A stretch of DNA of 64,000 nt, taken from assembly GCA_964556475.1 (NCBI GenBank), contig CAZKVU010000005.1, positions 3,963-67,962 on the forward strand, read 5' to 3'. Shown here piece after piece: positions 1 to 8,374 of the stretch. The position numbers and the translations under genes are program-made. Each line of letters starts with the position of its first letter. Within the stretch, counting starts at the first letter, position 1. Source of the DNA: CAZKVU01 sp964556475. Lineage in GTDB: Bacteria > Patescibacteriota > Microgenomatia > UBA1406 > HO2-37-13b. The notes beneath the pieces are model-generated. The model did no database searches. It worked only from the letters and a program-made list of their open reading frames with translations, and was not told the origin of the DNA.

Positions 1-2
1 AA

Positions 3-1154
3 ATAAAAGTTAGTCAAAATAAGTGGTTGTCGCTGACGATTAAGGATGAATCCGCGAGTCTGCCAATATTTGGAATGATTTTCAAAATTTCAGGATGGAG
101 AGCTCTTGAGGAAGGTATGCGCGTTCGAATTTATGGCTCACCACGTTTATATCAGAAAACAGGCAGATTTAGTTTGTGGGCTAATGATATTATTCCGGCT
201 GGTGAAGGTGCTCTCAGTATTGCATTTCAAAAACTTAAAGCTCAACTTGAAAAAGAGGGGTTATTTGATATTGCAAGAAAGCGCACGATTACAGCATTTC
301 CGGAGCGTATAGGTTTAATTACTGCAAAAAATTCTCAAGCCTACAATGATTTTGTAAAAATTTTAAAGCAACGCATGGGAGGAATAAAGATTTTCTTTTA
401 TCCTGTTCAGGTGCAAGGAATTGATTCAGCTCGATCAGTGTGTTCAGCTTTTGAATATTTTAATTCGCATGATCATAATCTTGATGCCATTGTTTTAACC
501 CGTGGCGGAGGATCCCTTGAAGATCTGCAATCGTTTAATGACGAAAATGTTGTTCGAGCTATTTTTTCAGCACGGACGCCGGTTGTCTGTGGGGTAGGTC
601 ATGAGGGCGATATAACTCTCTCTGACTTGGTCGCTGATATTCGTGCTTCGACTCCTTCGAATGCAGCAGAGTTGCTTGTTAGGGAGAAGCGTTTTGTCTT
701 AAGTGATGTAAATTACATGACTCAATCTATCCTCAAGACATTCAACGAAGAATTACTTGGAAAAAAATCGCGTATGTTTCATGTCCTGAATGTGTTGTCT
801 GGTATTACTCATACCCATCGTGCTTTATTACATCGAGTTATGCAGGACTTTCTTCATAGTGTTTCATTTTTTTCACATAGAGTTCGGATGCGTGATGAAT
901 TTGTAGATGAATCGCTTCATAAGGCAGTGAATGGTGTGCATCGTATTTATGAAAAGGAACGTGAGCATTTTAATACAACAGTCCGTTTATTGAATTCACT
1001 TGATTATACCAATGTCCTGAAGCGAGGCTATTCTATTACTAAAACAAAAAATGGATCAATATTAAGATCAACGTCTTCAATATCAGCTGGAGAAGTTATA
1101 TCAACACAGTTGGCACATGGTACAATTGAATCCACAATCACAAATTATGACTAA
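3..1154 (+). CDS. xseA: Exodeoxyribonuclease VII large subunit, 5' end cut by window edge
   Basis: Catalytic subunit of exonuclease VII, which degrades single-stranded DNA from both ends in the cytoplasm. The frame is open from base 3 and the first visible residues (KWLSLTIKDE) belong to the middle of the N-terminal OB-fold, so the true start lies upstream of the window; the TTG at 27 is internal. The catalytic region follows, with the family motifs RGGGSLEDL and GVGHEGD near visible residues 165-205, then a coiled-coil C-terminal half ending in a short beta tail (LKRGYSITK). About 383 residues are visible. It overlaps xseB by 8 nt, the usual xseAB arrangement. Confidence 0.95.
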   Translation: MKVSQNKWLSLTIKDESASLPIFGMIFKISGWRALEEGMRVRIYGSPRLYQKTGRFSLWANDIIPAGEGALSIAFQKLKAQLEKEGLFDIARKRTITAFPERIGLITAKNSQAYNDFVKILKQRMGGIKIFFYPVQVQGIDSARSVCSAFEYFNSHDHNLDAIVLTRGGGSLEDLQSFNDENVVRAIFSARTPVVCGVGHEGDITLSDLVADIRASTPSNAAELLVREKRFVLSDVNYMTQSILKTFNEELLGKKSRMFHVLNVLSGITHTHRALLHRVMQDFLHSVSFFSHRVRMRDEFVDESLHKAVNGVHRIYEKEREHFNTTVRLLNSLDYTNVLKRGYSITKTKNGSILRSTSSISAGEVISTQLAHGTIESTITNYD

Positions 1155-1398
1155 GACAGATAACGATGTAACTCTGGGACAAGCCTTCGAAGAGCTCGAA
1201 AAAATTTCAAGCCAGCTTGAGCGTGGAGATATTGATTTGGAAAAAAGCATTCCTCAACTTCGTCGTTCATTTGAGTTAGCCAAATTTATTAAAAAACGTC
1301 TTGCTGAAATCGAAAATGAGATAGAAGAAGTGAAATCCGAGTTTAAAGACGTGATACAGAATGATTCTCCTAATGACAATAGCGAAGAAGATGAATAA
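1147..1398 (+). CDS. xseB: Exodeoxyribonuclease VII small subunit
   Basis: Small helical subunit (83 aa) that binds the C-terminal coiled coil of XseA to make active exonuclease VII. The family pattern is plain: TLGQAFEELEKISSQLERGD, then a helix rich in Leu, Lys and Glu, and an acidic tail (NSEEDE). A longer reading from a GTG or TTG at 1117 would add ten unlikely residues and a 38-nt overlap; the ATG at 1147 overlaps the end of xseA by only 8 nt and is preferred. Confidence 0.93.
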   Translation: MTKTDNDVTLGQAFEELEKISSQLERGDIDLEKSIPQLRRSFELAKFIKKRLAEIENEIEEVKSEFKDVIQNDSPNDNSEEDE

Positions 1399-1451
1399 AA
1401 ATCACTGATCTTTCTTCATTCTTCGACTAATCTCATAGTAACTTTCTATAA

Positions 1452-1480
1452 TTTACTTTTTTTCTCAAAAGTGCTATAAT
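1452..1480 (+). promoter_or_regulatory. Sigma-70-type promoter
   Basis: TTTACT (1452-1457), a 17-nt spacer and a perfect TATAAT (1475-1480) precede the fasciclin-like gene. The predicted transcript would carry a leader of about 40 nt before the ATG at 1529. Confidence 0.6.
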
Positions 1481-1528
1481 ACAAGCCTAAATCACTTTTA
1501 ATTAAAATATAAGTGATTGCCTATAATT

Positions 1529-2173
1529 ATGTTTGAAGACAGAGATAGACTTGCACCAATTTTACTTAGCATGTTTCTAGGCTTACTCGCCGTAGCTTTA
1601 ATCGGTGGGTTTTTACTCAATTCAGCTAAAAATAAACTCAGTAAATCTAATCAGCCTACTGTTACTATCACTAAAAATGAGAAGCAGCCTTCTGACTCAA
1701 AAAATTTCTGGGATAGCATTAAGGAAAAATTATTCAAGAAGAAACCTGAGTCAACAAAAGCTGATTCTGCAAAATCATCTGTCACTCCACAAAATGATAA
1801 TACAGCAGGCGCTTCATCTGTTCCTGAGAGCGAGACCCAAACATATATCAGCTATGTTAACAAGAGTAACCTAACTGAATTACATGAAGAAAAAGGTGAA
1901 TCATTTACCTTATTGATTCCAACAAATAAAGCGTTTGATAATGCTCGTGCAGCATTACAGCAGCTTGAAGATAAAAATGATCAAACTGCTCTGCAGTTAC
2001 TTATGAAAAGACATTTAATTAGAGGAAAGGTTTTAGGAGGCACAGCACGAACATTAAGTAATGAAGATGTATTTATTGACTTCGATCAAAGAACAGTAAG
2101 CTTTGATGGCATTATAACACGCATTATTGAAGTAAGAGGAGATTCGATTATTATCGATAAGGTTTTATATTAA
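1529..2173 (+). CDS. Membrane-anchored fasciclin (FAS1)-like protein
   Basis: 214-aa protein with a single N-terminal membrane segment (about residues 8-30), a Lys/Ser/Pro-rich linker, and a C-terminal domain that reads as one FAS1 fold: FTLLIPTNKAFDNA, a Leu-rich stretch leading to RHLIRGKVL, and a closing IIEVRGDSIIIDKVLY. FAS1 domains usually act outside the cell in adhesion, so a surface role is inferred. The ATG at 1529 is chosen over the TTG at 1517 because it gives a cleaner N-terminus. It follows xseB in the same direction but has its own promoter. Confidence 0.75.
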   Translation: MFEDRDRLAPILLSMFLGLLAVALIGGFLLNSAKNKLSKSNQPTVTITKNEKQPSDSKNFWDSIKEKLFKKKPESTKADSAKSSVTPQNDNTAGASSVPESETQTYISYVNKSNLTELHEEKGESFTLLIPTNKAFDNARAALQQLEDKNDQTALQLLMKRHLIRGKVLGGTARTLSNEDVFIDFDQRTVSFDGIITRIIEVRGDSIIIDKVLY

Positions 2174-2180
2174 TAGATCC

Positions 2181-2795
2181 TTACGACATTCCATTCTTGA
2201 AATTTTCAACGTCAATAACACCGCTTTGACGTACTTGAACAAGAGCTTGTGAGTACTCCCTAAGAATTTTGAGAGAATACGTTATTCTGCTTCTATAGAA
2301 TTGATCTTCTTTGCTATTCATATCAGGCTCATCCGAATTGAGCACTTCCTCACATTTTCTAATAATTACATGCATCGGAATGTAATTGATGAATGAATTT
2401 TTGTATGTTGACAAACGAAGTTCCTGAACAGGAAATGCACCGCCTCTACCAGAGGATACAGTGATGATCAAAGCCGGTTTATGCGCAAGGTCAGTGTGAT
2501 TAGCGAGTAAAAAGATATTTTTCAGACCTGCTGGAACCATGCCATTCCATTCTGGCGAGACAATCACAAATGCATCTGAAGACTCGAGCTGTTCATGATA
2601 TGGCTGCCAGACATTAACCATCTCCTCATCGTGTTTCCATTTTTCTTTATAAAATGGGATTGGATTGCCTGCTAAATCCAAAATATACGTTGAATCAAAG
2701 AGTTTCGTGTGTTCAATTTCTCTTTGGATATAGTGGGCTATTTTACTGGACTGTGATTGATGTCGGTGACTGCCGGAAATGATGGTGAGCTTCAT
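2181..2795 (-). CDS. NAD(P)H-dependent FMN reductase family flavoprotein
   Basis: 204-aa flavodoxin-like protein. The N-terminus MKLTIISGSHRHQSQS is the phosphate-binding loop of the NADPH-dependent FMN reductase family, and SPEWNGMVPAGLKN with VSSGRGGAFPV are the later flavin-contact loops. Members reduce FMN, quinones or azo compounds in the cytoplasm; the physiological electron acceptor here is not evident. An upstream in-frame start exists (2891), but the ATG at 2795 begins exactly at the conserved beta-strand and sits 7 nt after a TATACT box. It is divergent from the AlkD-like gene. Confidence 0.85.
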   Translation of the reverse strand: MKLTIISGSHRHQSQSSKIAHYIQREIEHTKLFDSTYILDLAGNPIPFYKEKWKHDEEMVNVWQPYHEQLESSDAFVIVSPEWNGMVPAGLKNIFLLANHTDLAHKPALIITVSSGRGGAFPVQELRLSTYKNSFINYIPMHVIIRKCEEVLNSDEPDMNSKEDQFYRSRITYSLKILREYSQALVQVRQSGVIDVENFKNGMS

Positions 2796-2812
2796 ATGAT
2801 ATAGTATAGACC
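2796..2812. promoter_or_regulatory. Compact bidirectional leaderless-type promoter
   Basis: The 17 nt between two divergent ATGs hold TATAGT on the plus strand (2800-2805, 7 nt before the ATG at 2813) and TATACT on the minus strand (2803-2808, 7 nt before the ATG at 2795). The two -10 boxes overlap, so initiation in one direction should exclude the other. No clear -35 boxes were seen. Confidence 0.5.
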
Positions 2813-3529
2813 ATGAACAGAGCTCATATGACTGCAGACGATGTGAAAAAAGAACTCGTTGCGCGGGTTGAAGAAGGAAAGGGGCCAGCACTGCAGCGCT
2901 TTTTTAAAACCGGCAAAGGTCAATATGGTGAAGGAGATGTATTTATTGGTGTTATGGTTCCCCAGCAGCGAGAGGTAGCACGAATGTTTCAGGATTTGGA
3001 AATCAATGAAGTAGAAAAATTACTTGAGAGCGAAGTCCACGAACATCGATTAACTGCACTTTTTATTCTTGTGAAGCGCTATCAAAAGATAAAAAATCCC
3101 GGTGATAAGAAGGAGCTGTTTGATTTTTACATTTCGCATAGGAATCGTATTAATAACTGGGATCTTGTTGATTCTTCGGCGCGACAGGTCGTCGGTGAAT
3201 ATCTTAATGATAAAGATAAAAAAATTCTTTATGCGTTTGCCCGCACAGGTAATTTATGGGAAAGGCGTATTGCAATCATTTCAACAAATTATTTTATTAC
3301 GCGAAGAAATTTTGAAGACACCATGAAAATTGCGGAAATATTAATGAACGACAAGGAAGACCTAATCCATAAGGCAGTTGGATGGATGCTGCGTGAAGTA
3401 GGAAATGTTGATCAAAAAGTTGAAGAGCAATTTTTAAAAAAACACTATAAAAATATGCCCAGAACCATGCTTCGATATGCTATCGAAAAGTTTTCTCCCG
3501 AACTGAAGGCGTTGTATATGAGCAAATAG
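2813..3529 (+). CDS. AlkD-like DNA alkylation repair protein
   Basis: 238-aa all-helical HEAT-like repeat protein of the DNA alkylation repair family. AlkD glycosylases excise bulky or cationic alkylated purines without base flipping. The segment NNWDLVDSSA carries the Trp and Asp of the family's catalytic W-x3-D motif, followed by LWERRIAIIST and HKAVGWMLREVG, both typical. A start at the second Met (2828) is possible, but the ATG at 2813 sits 7 nt after TATAGT. It shares its promoter with the divergent flavoprotein gene. Confidence 0.85.
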   Translation: MNRAHMTADDVKKELVARVEEGKGPALQRFFKTGKGQYGEGDVFIGVMVPQQREVARMFQDLEINEVEKLLESEVHEHRLTALFILVKRYQKIKNPGDKKELFDFYISHRNRINNWDLVDSSARQVVGEYLNDKDKKILYAFARTGNLWERRIAIISTNYFITRRNFEDTMKIAEILMNDKEDLIHKAVGWMLREVGNVDQKVEEQFLKKHYKNMPRTMLRYAIEKFSPELKALYMSK

Positions 3530-3538
3530 CATGTACTA

Positions 3539-4330
3539 TCAACGAACTTCTACAAGATGAGCTGCAACGACGAGTCTATTAGAGTAGTTTTTATTGAGTA
3601 CATTCCAGACGCCGTCGCAGGTAAGTAATTTTAATTGTTGTCCATCAAGGTCTTCATACAGCAGATCATGAGGAAACGCTTCGAGCGGGTGGCTAAATAC
3701 ATCGTCAACATTAAAAATGTAATTTTTACCGTCGGCTGCTGTTATTATTATTTGATCACCGCCTGTAAGTTTTTTTAGATTATAAAATGCTGCAGGTCGA
3801 CCGGAAGCGTCGTCGTAATGGCCATTAAGAATTGCAGAAACATCTTCTCCGGGTTTTCCGCTTGGATAGTACCAACCAACCGAAGCAAAATCATGAGGAA
3901 TTTCCATGGCGTTTTCTTCTGTAAGTCCGACACGAACAATTTGAGCAGATACTGCAATGCTGGGTATTTCTATGGAGACAGGATCTGCAATCGGAATCGG
4001 TGTTGCTGTGGGTGCTGGAGTTGATGTCGGTGAAGCGATCGGGCGTGTATTTTCAACAGACTCTTCTGCAAATACGCCAGCTATATGAGGTTCTGATTCT
4101 GCAAACGGGTTTTTGAATGTTAATTTAGGTAACTGAGGCGTCTTAAAATTAATAGATGGTGCCTGAAAGTGCGGCACAGAAACAGTAGGTTCGTTTCGAT
4201 CAACTGTTATCGTATGTATTGGTGCGTCGGGTAGTTTTGGCAGGTGTGCTGATGGGAAAATCAATGCCACAATAATCGCAAAGCCAACAATCGCCGTATT
4301 TATTGCAATTAATCGATCAAAGAACTTCAT
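3539..4330 (-). CDS. Sortase family transpeptidase
   Basis: 263-aa membrane-anchored sortase. An N-terminal membrane segment (about residues 9-28) is followed by a Pro/Thr-rich spacer and the sortase barrel in the C-terminal half. The catalytic residues are visible: His in NGHYDD, Cys in LLTCDG and Arg in NRLVVAA. Sortases attach surface proteins to each other or to the wall; the substrate is not identified here. The longer start at 4345 would use a TTG inside the -10 box, whereas the ATG at 4330 sits 6 nt after TATACT, so 4330 is used. Close to class D/E-type sortases by motif. Confidence 0.88.
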   Translation of the reverse strand: MKFFDRLIAINTAIVGFAIIVALIFPSAHLPKLPDAPIHTITVDRNEPTVSVPHFQAPSINFKTPQLPKLTFKNPFAESEPHIAGVFAEESVENTRPIASPTSTPAPTATPIPIADPVSIEIPSIAVSAQIVRVGLTEENAMEIPHDFASVGWYYPSGKPGEDVSAILNGHYDDASGRPAAFYNLKKLTGGDQIIITAADGKNYIFNVDDVFSHPLEAFPHDLLYEDLDGQQLKLLTCDGVWNVLNKNYSNRLVVAAHLVEVR

Positions 4331-4342
4331 ATACTCAGTATA
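4331..4342 (-). promoter_or_regulatory. Leaderless-type -10 box for the sortase gene
   Basis: On the minus strand TATACT (4337-4342) is followed by 6 nt and the ATG at 4330. It decides the start, because the alternative TTG overlaps the box. Confidence 0.5.
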
Positions 4343-4360
4343 CAAAGTTTCATTCGAAAA

Positions 4361-6079
4361 TTAGAAGAGCTTGAGCTGACTTTTCTTCTCCTGCCTTCGC
4401 CTCCGTTGTTGAATTATTTGTTGCATTGCGGGATCTTTAGTCAGATAAAATTTTGAAGCCTCCAACTGTTTCAAAAATCGGGATGGTTTCTGTATGTTTT
4501 TATGACGAAACTGCGTTGTAAGTATATGCAACTGCTGACCTGCACGCGTCATGCCAACATATAACAGTCTTTTTTCTTCGTCGATATTAATTGCAGGATT
4601 GTTTGAAGAGTGTTTTTTTTTGAAAAAAGGAATGATACCTTCATCACAGCCAATAATGAAAACATAAGGAAATTCGAGCCCTTTTGAAGCATGTAATGTG
4701 GAAAGAGTGACTCGATCTGCGCGATCATCGTAATAGTGAGTTTCTTCTATATGACGGATATAAGCAAAGAATGACTCGAGCGGTTTTTCAAAACGATCGA
4801 AGTTCATAAGTAAACTTCGCAACTCCTTAATATATTTTGATTCAATGCGGTCTTCATCTTCACCACTATTTTCATATTGTGCAAGAAATTCGGATAATTT
4901 GATTTTAGAATCGGGTTCCTCTGTATAAATATTTTCCATCTCATTAATAATATTCTCAATATCCGGTCGTTCAAATAGCGAATTCCCTCCAACTCGTTGA
5001 AATGGAATTGATGATTTTTCTAGCGCTGCTTCTATTTGTCTACCGATATGATGAGTCCGATACAACACTGCAATATCTGAAAAACGCACAAATTTTTCGT
5101 GTGAATCGTGTTTCCTCTTTGAGGAAGTTTCTGATGCTTTTATCAAATCTGAACCGCCAATTAATTCATCAATCATTTGAGCAACATATTGAGCTTCTGA
5201 AAATTCATCGATCGTTTGAATGACATGCACAGTATTTTGATCTACATCAGATTTAGGCAAAGATTTTGGTAAAGCCATTTTGGGAAATAACGATGAGCTT
5301 GCACGGACAATCTCAGCAGTCGAGCGATAATTTGTTTCAAAAAAAACCTCGGAATGCTGTGGAAAATCTGTTCTAAATTCATTAAAAATATCCGGATGTG
5401 CGCCTTGGAAAGCATAAATAGATTGAAGAGGATCTCCAATAACAAAAAAATTATTATCAACCGGTCGTAGTAGCTTTAAACATTCATATTGCAGGGCATT
5501 TGTATCTTGGAATTCATCAATAAGAACATGAGAGAATTGCATCTTTGTATCATCCAAATCCTGAAGTAACTTCGCATAAAATTTAATGAGGATATCATCG
5601 TAATCAATGAGTTCGAGCTGTTGCAATGCTTTATTATATCGATCAATACGTGTGGCCCATTGATTAAGAATATCTTTTTTTAAAGCTTGAAGACGTTTAT
5701 GCTGCGAAAGCAGAAGTAACGCGTCTCGTGCTGATGACGTACTGATTTTAAGCTCTCTTACCAGAGAAGAGCGCTGGATATCTGTTGCAATTTGCACTCC
5801 TTCGAATTCATCAGATATATATGAATAGGCCAATCCGTGAAATGTGTTCACAGTAGACGCTTTATCGACAATATGATGTAATCTGTTTTTGATTTCTTCT
5901 GCAGCCTTCGTTGTGAAAGTTAAAGCACATATGGATTCCGGATTAACATTCTTTTCAGTTATCAGATGAAGAATGCGCGAAACCAGCGTTCGCGTTTTGC
6001 CCGTTCCCGGTCCTGCAATAATCAATATAGGGCCATTGGGTAATTCAACTGCATATTGTTGCTGAGAATTAAGATTCAT
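4361..6079 (-). CDS. UvrD/Rep-family ATP-dependent DNA helicase with C-terminal clamp-binding motif
   Basis: 572-aa superfamily 1A 3'-5' helicase. Motifs in order: Walker A GPGTGKT near residue 25, LTFTTKAAEE, Walker B DEFQDT, motif III GDPLQSIYAFQGA, motif IV NYRST, motif V TLHASKGLEF and motif VI VGMTRA. It is shorter than UvrD or PcrA (over 700 aa). The last residues are QLKLF, which matches the QL(S/D)LF type of sliding-clamp binding peptide. The gene starts 4 nt after the stop of the endonuclease Q gene, so the two are probably co-transcribed and the helicase may act in the same repair step. Confidence 0.93.
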   Translation of the reverse strand: MNLNSQQQYAVELPNGPILIIAGPGTGKTRTLVSRILHLITEKNVNPESICALTFTTKAAEEIKNRLHHIVDKASTVNTFHGLAYSYISDEFEGVQIATDIQRSSLVRELKISTSSARDALLLLSQHKRLQALKKDILNQWATRIDRYNKALQQLELIDYDDILIKFYAKLLQDLDDTKMQFSHVLIDEFQDTNALQYECLKLLRPVDNNFFVIGDPLQSIYAFQGAHPDIFNEFRTDFPQHSEVFFETNYRSTAEIVRASSSLFPKMALPKSLPKSDVDQNTVHVIQTIDEFSEAQYVAQMIDELIGGSDLIKASETSSKRKHDSHEKFVRFSDIAVLYRTHHIGRQIEAALEKSSIPFQRVGGNSLFERPDIENIINEMENIYTEEPDSKIKLSEFLAQYENSGEDEDRIESKYIKELRSLLMNFDRFEKPLESFFAYIRHIEETHYYDDRADRVTLSTLHASKGLEFPYVFIIGCDEGIIPFFKKKHSSNNPAINIDEEKRLLYVGMTRAGQQLHILTTQFRHKNIQKPSRFLKQLEASKFYLTKDPAMQQIIQQRRRRQEKKSQLKLF

Positions 6080-6083
6080 TATG

Positions 6084-7406
6084 CTACAGTAAGCTTATTT
6101 GTCCACTTCTGACGACATCTTTGTCACTTTCATTGAATATTTTTACGGTGCCGAATACTCCATCATATCCCGGCTTAATAACTATATCTTTGCTTCGTAA
6201 TTTATTAATCGCACGAGCAAGCATTTCAAAGCCATGTTTTTCCATCTCGCTTGTTGGGGTATGGCGAAGAATAGTGAATTCATCACCGAATGTGGCAATA
6301 ACTTTTTCATATTCGGTAACTGCTGACTTTGCCGACGTGCTGCTAACTCCTTTAATTTCAGCAATGATTTCGATGAGTGGTACGATATATTCGACAGTCT
6401 TATGTTTTTTAGGAGTGTATGATTCATCTCTATCTGCAAGTTCACTTACTCGATTTTCAACACCCACAACGAGTGGTTTATGACAGACAGGGCAAATACC
6501 ATTGTGTTTTTTTGTTTCAGACGGTTTCATTCTAATATTGCAAACACGGTGCCCGTCATAATGATATTTTCCTTCCTGTGGAAAAAATTCTATTGTTCCT
6601 ATAAAACGATTGTCATTTGTCTTAACTGCATCGATAATATCAAAATAATCAAGCTGTGATTTAATAATATTTGCTTCTCGGGCTAATTTTTGAGGTGAAT
6701 GAGCATCTGAATTCGAAACCAATGTAATGTTGTCTAATTGCGAAAGTCGCCAGTTCATAAATGGATCTGATGATAGCCCTGTTTCAACAGCATAAATATA
6801 TTCAGCATGATCGCCAAATGCCTCATCAATTGAATCAAATCCTGATTTTGATCCGAACATCGCAAACCACGGAGTCCAGATATGAGCTGGTATAAAAAGT
6901 GAGTCCGTAGTTATAGAGCGAGATATTTTAAGTAACTCTTCAGAGTCTAATCCAAGGATTGGCCGGCCGTCTGATTTTATATTACCAATACGAGTGAATG
7001 CGGTATTAAGTGCAGAAGCTGTTTCAAAATCAGGCATGATAACAATATTATGTAGACGTCGTCCGATACCGCCACGGGTGTAAATGTTGCTAATTTCAAC
7101 TGAAAGCAGGAAGCGGATCTCGTTTGATTTGCATATTGCCGGAATAAGCATATCCTGCTTTTCTGCGAACTCATCTTTGAGTTTATACAATCCCGGCTCT
7201 GCAGGCTCAAGTTTTTTATATAGCTCGTCAAACCATGCTGGATGGGTAAAGTCTCCAGTCCCCATGACATTGATGCCTTTAATTTTGCCCCATGTATACA
7301 GTTCTTCTATATTAAGATGCTTACTTGTCGCGCGGGAGTGATGTGAATGTATGTGAAGGTCAACAATTCGTTCTTTTATATCGTGTGATGATGTCGTCGT
7401 ACTCAT
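6084..7406 (-). CDS. Endonuclease Q-like PHP-domain protein
   Basis: 440-aa protein with an N-terminal PHP metal-dependent phosphoesterase domain: DLHIHSHHS near residue 16, GTGDFTHP, the EIS motif, HIWTPWF and SNSDAHSP supply the metal ligands. A zinc-finger-like CNIRMK...CPVCHKPL lies at about residues 290-312, then a helix-hairpin-helix-like tail. Length and order match endonuclease Q (EndoQ), which nicks DNA 5' of deaminated bases such as uracil and hypoxanthine and is best known from Thermococcales. It heads a two-gene operon with a UvrD-type helicase. Assignment as EndoQ rather than a generic PHP protein rests on the zinc finger and overall layout. Confidence 0.85.
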   Translation of the reverse strand: MSTTTSSHDIKERIVDLHIHSHHSRATSKHLNIEELYTWGKIKGINVMGTGDFTHPAWFDELYKKLEPAEPGLYKLKDEFAEKQDMLIPAICKSNEIRFLLSVEISNIYTRGGIGRRLHNIVIMPDFETASALNTAFTRIGNIKSDGRPILGLDSEELLKISRSITTDSLFIPAHIWTPWFAMFGSKSGFDSIDEAFGDHAEYIYAVETGLSSDPFMNWRLSQLDNITLVSNSDAHSPQKLAREANIIKSQLDYFDIIDAVKTNDNRFIGTIEFFPQEGKYHYDGHRVCNIRMKPSETKKHNGICPVCHKPLVVGVENRVSELADRDESYTPKKHKTVEYIVPLIEIIAEIKGVSSTSAKSAVTEYEKVIATFGDEFTILRHTPTSEMEKHGFEMLARAINKLRSKDIVIKPGYDGVFGTVKIFNESDKDVVRSGQISLL

Positions 7407-7418
7407 GAGGTTATTCTA
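7407..7418 (-). promoter_or_regulatory. Leaderless-type -10 box for endonuclease Q
   Basis: TAGAAT on the minus strand (7413-7418), 6 nt before the ATG at 7406; no Shine-Dalgarno sequence. Confidence 0.5.
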
Positions 7419-7445
7419 CTATATTAAGTATGATTCCGAATCTGC

Positions 7446-7475
7446 TTGACTTTTTATCAATACCTACAGTATTGT
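7446..7475 (+). promoter_or_regulatory. Promoter for the Ala-rich protein gene
   Basis: TTGACT (7446-7451), an 18-nt spacer and TATTGT (7470-7475), which ends 7 nt before the ATG at 7483. A transcript would start almost at the ATG. Confidence 0.45.
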
Positions 7476-7482
7476 TATATGT

Positions 7483-8322
7483 ATGAGTGATGAAAACGGT
7501 GTTTCGATTGGTGCCCCGTTACAAGGACGAATGGCTGAACAAGCAAGAATTGATGCTGATAGAGCTGCATCTCGTTCGAGAGAAGCAGCTGGAGCATGGA
7601 GACAGGCTAATCTTGATATGAAGGCCCAAGCTTTACAAGACCAAGGGTGGGAATCAGATCCACAATATCAGCGATCTGAAGCGCCATCATTAGCCGACAG
7701 AAATAGAGCGCGAGCAAATCGATACGTAACCGCTGCCGATCTCGAAGCTGATCCATATGCAGCGATGGATCGCGCAGCTGCATTGGCTGGAAAAAATCCT
7801 CTTGATCGATTGCCGAAATTTGATGAGGATGGTTTACCGTCGAAAAAGAGAACCGAAGCACCTCGTGTACCTATGCCAGAAGCACCAGTACTTATGGAGC
7901 TTGATGATAATCCGGAAACTGCTTTACAACAATTAGGTGGAATGTTTAGGAATGCTTTAGGTGCTCTTGATCGATGGAGAACACGACGAGCAGAGAGAAG
8001 AGGAGCAACAGCCCCAGCAACTGGAACAACAACATCAGGAGCTGAACCAGCACGAGGAATCTTAGCAGATGTGGCAGGTAGAAGTGAACAACCGGCCGCC
8101 TCAATCCCAGATACAGTGGCAAGTATTGCACCTGATGTTACAGGCTCAGACCCTGAACTTGCTGGAATTTTTGCACAGCTACACGAACATGCCGCTGGTT
8201 GGAATAACCCTGCGCGTGAACCTGTTTCAGGTGAAATGCCCGACGTTAATCAGCCGGATGCTACGCCAGCAATAGCCCCAATCGCTGAAGCACCTGCCGC
8301 TGAAGTAAGTCAAGCTGCTTAA
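7483..8322 (+). CDS. Ala/Pro-rich low-complexity protein of unknown function
   Basis: 279 aa, not recognised. It has no signal peptide or membrane segment. The N-terminal 120 residues are charged and helical with many Ala, Arg and Asp; the middle holds a short Arg-rich helix (RWRTRRAERR, about residues 165-175); the C-terminal third is Ala, Pro, Thr and Glu-rich and probably disordered. Composition is more Ala-rich than its neighbours but the DNA is not obviously foreign. It has its own promoter and is followed 50 nt later by the FMN-binding protein gene. A scaffold or structural role is possible but not shown. Confidence 0.6.
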   Translation: MSDENGVSIGAPLQGRMAEQARIDADRAASRSREAAGAWRQANLDMKAQALQDQGWESDPQYQRSEAPSLADRNRARANRYVTAADLEADPYAAMDRAAALAGKNPLDRLPKFDEDGLPSKKRTEAPRVPMPEAPVLMELDDNPETALQQLGGMFRNALGALDRWRTRRAERRGATAPATGTTTSGAEPARGILADVAGRSEQPAASIPDTVASIAPDVTGSDPELAGIFAQLHEHAAGWNNPAREPVSGEMPDVNQPDATPAIAPIAEAPAAEVSQAA

Positions 8323-8374
8323 CGAACTCACATAGTGTATACTGTTGCTTACGTTATTTATTCTTAATTCTGTT

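Noticed and set aside
106..312. Overlapping ORFs inside xseA and other large genes
   Set aside because: They lie in alternate frames of strong genes, have no promoter or SD and no recognisable motifs.
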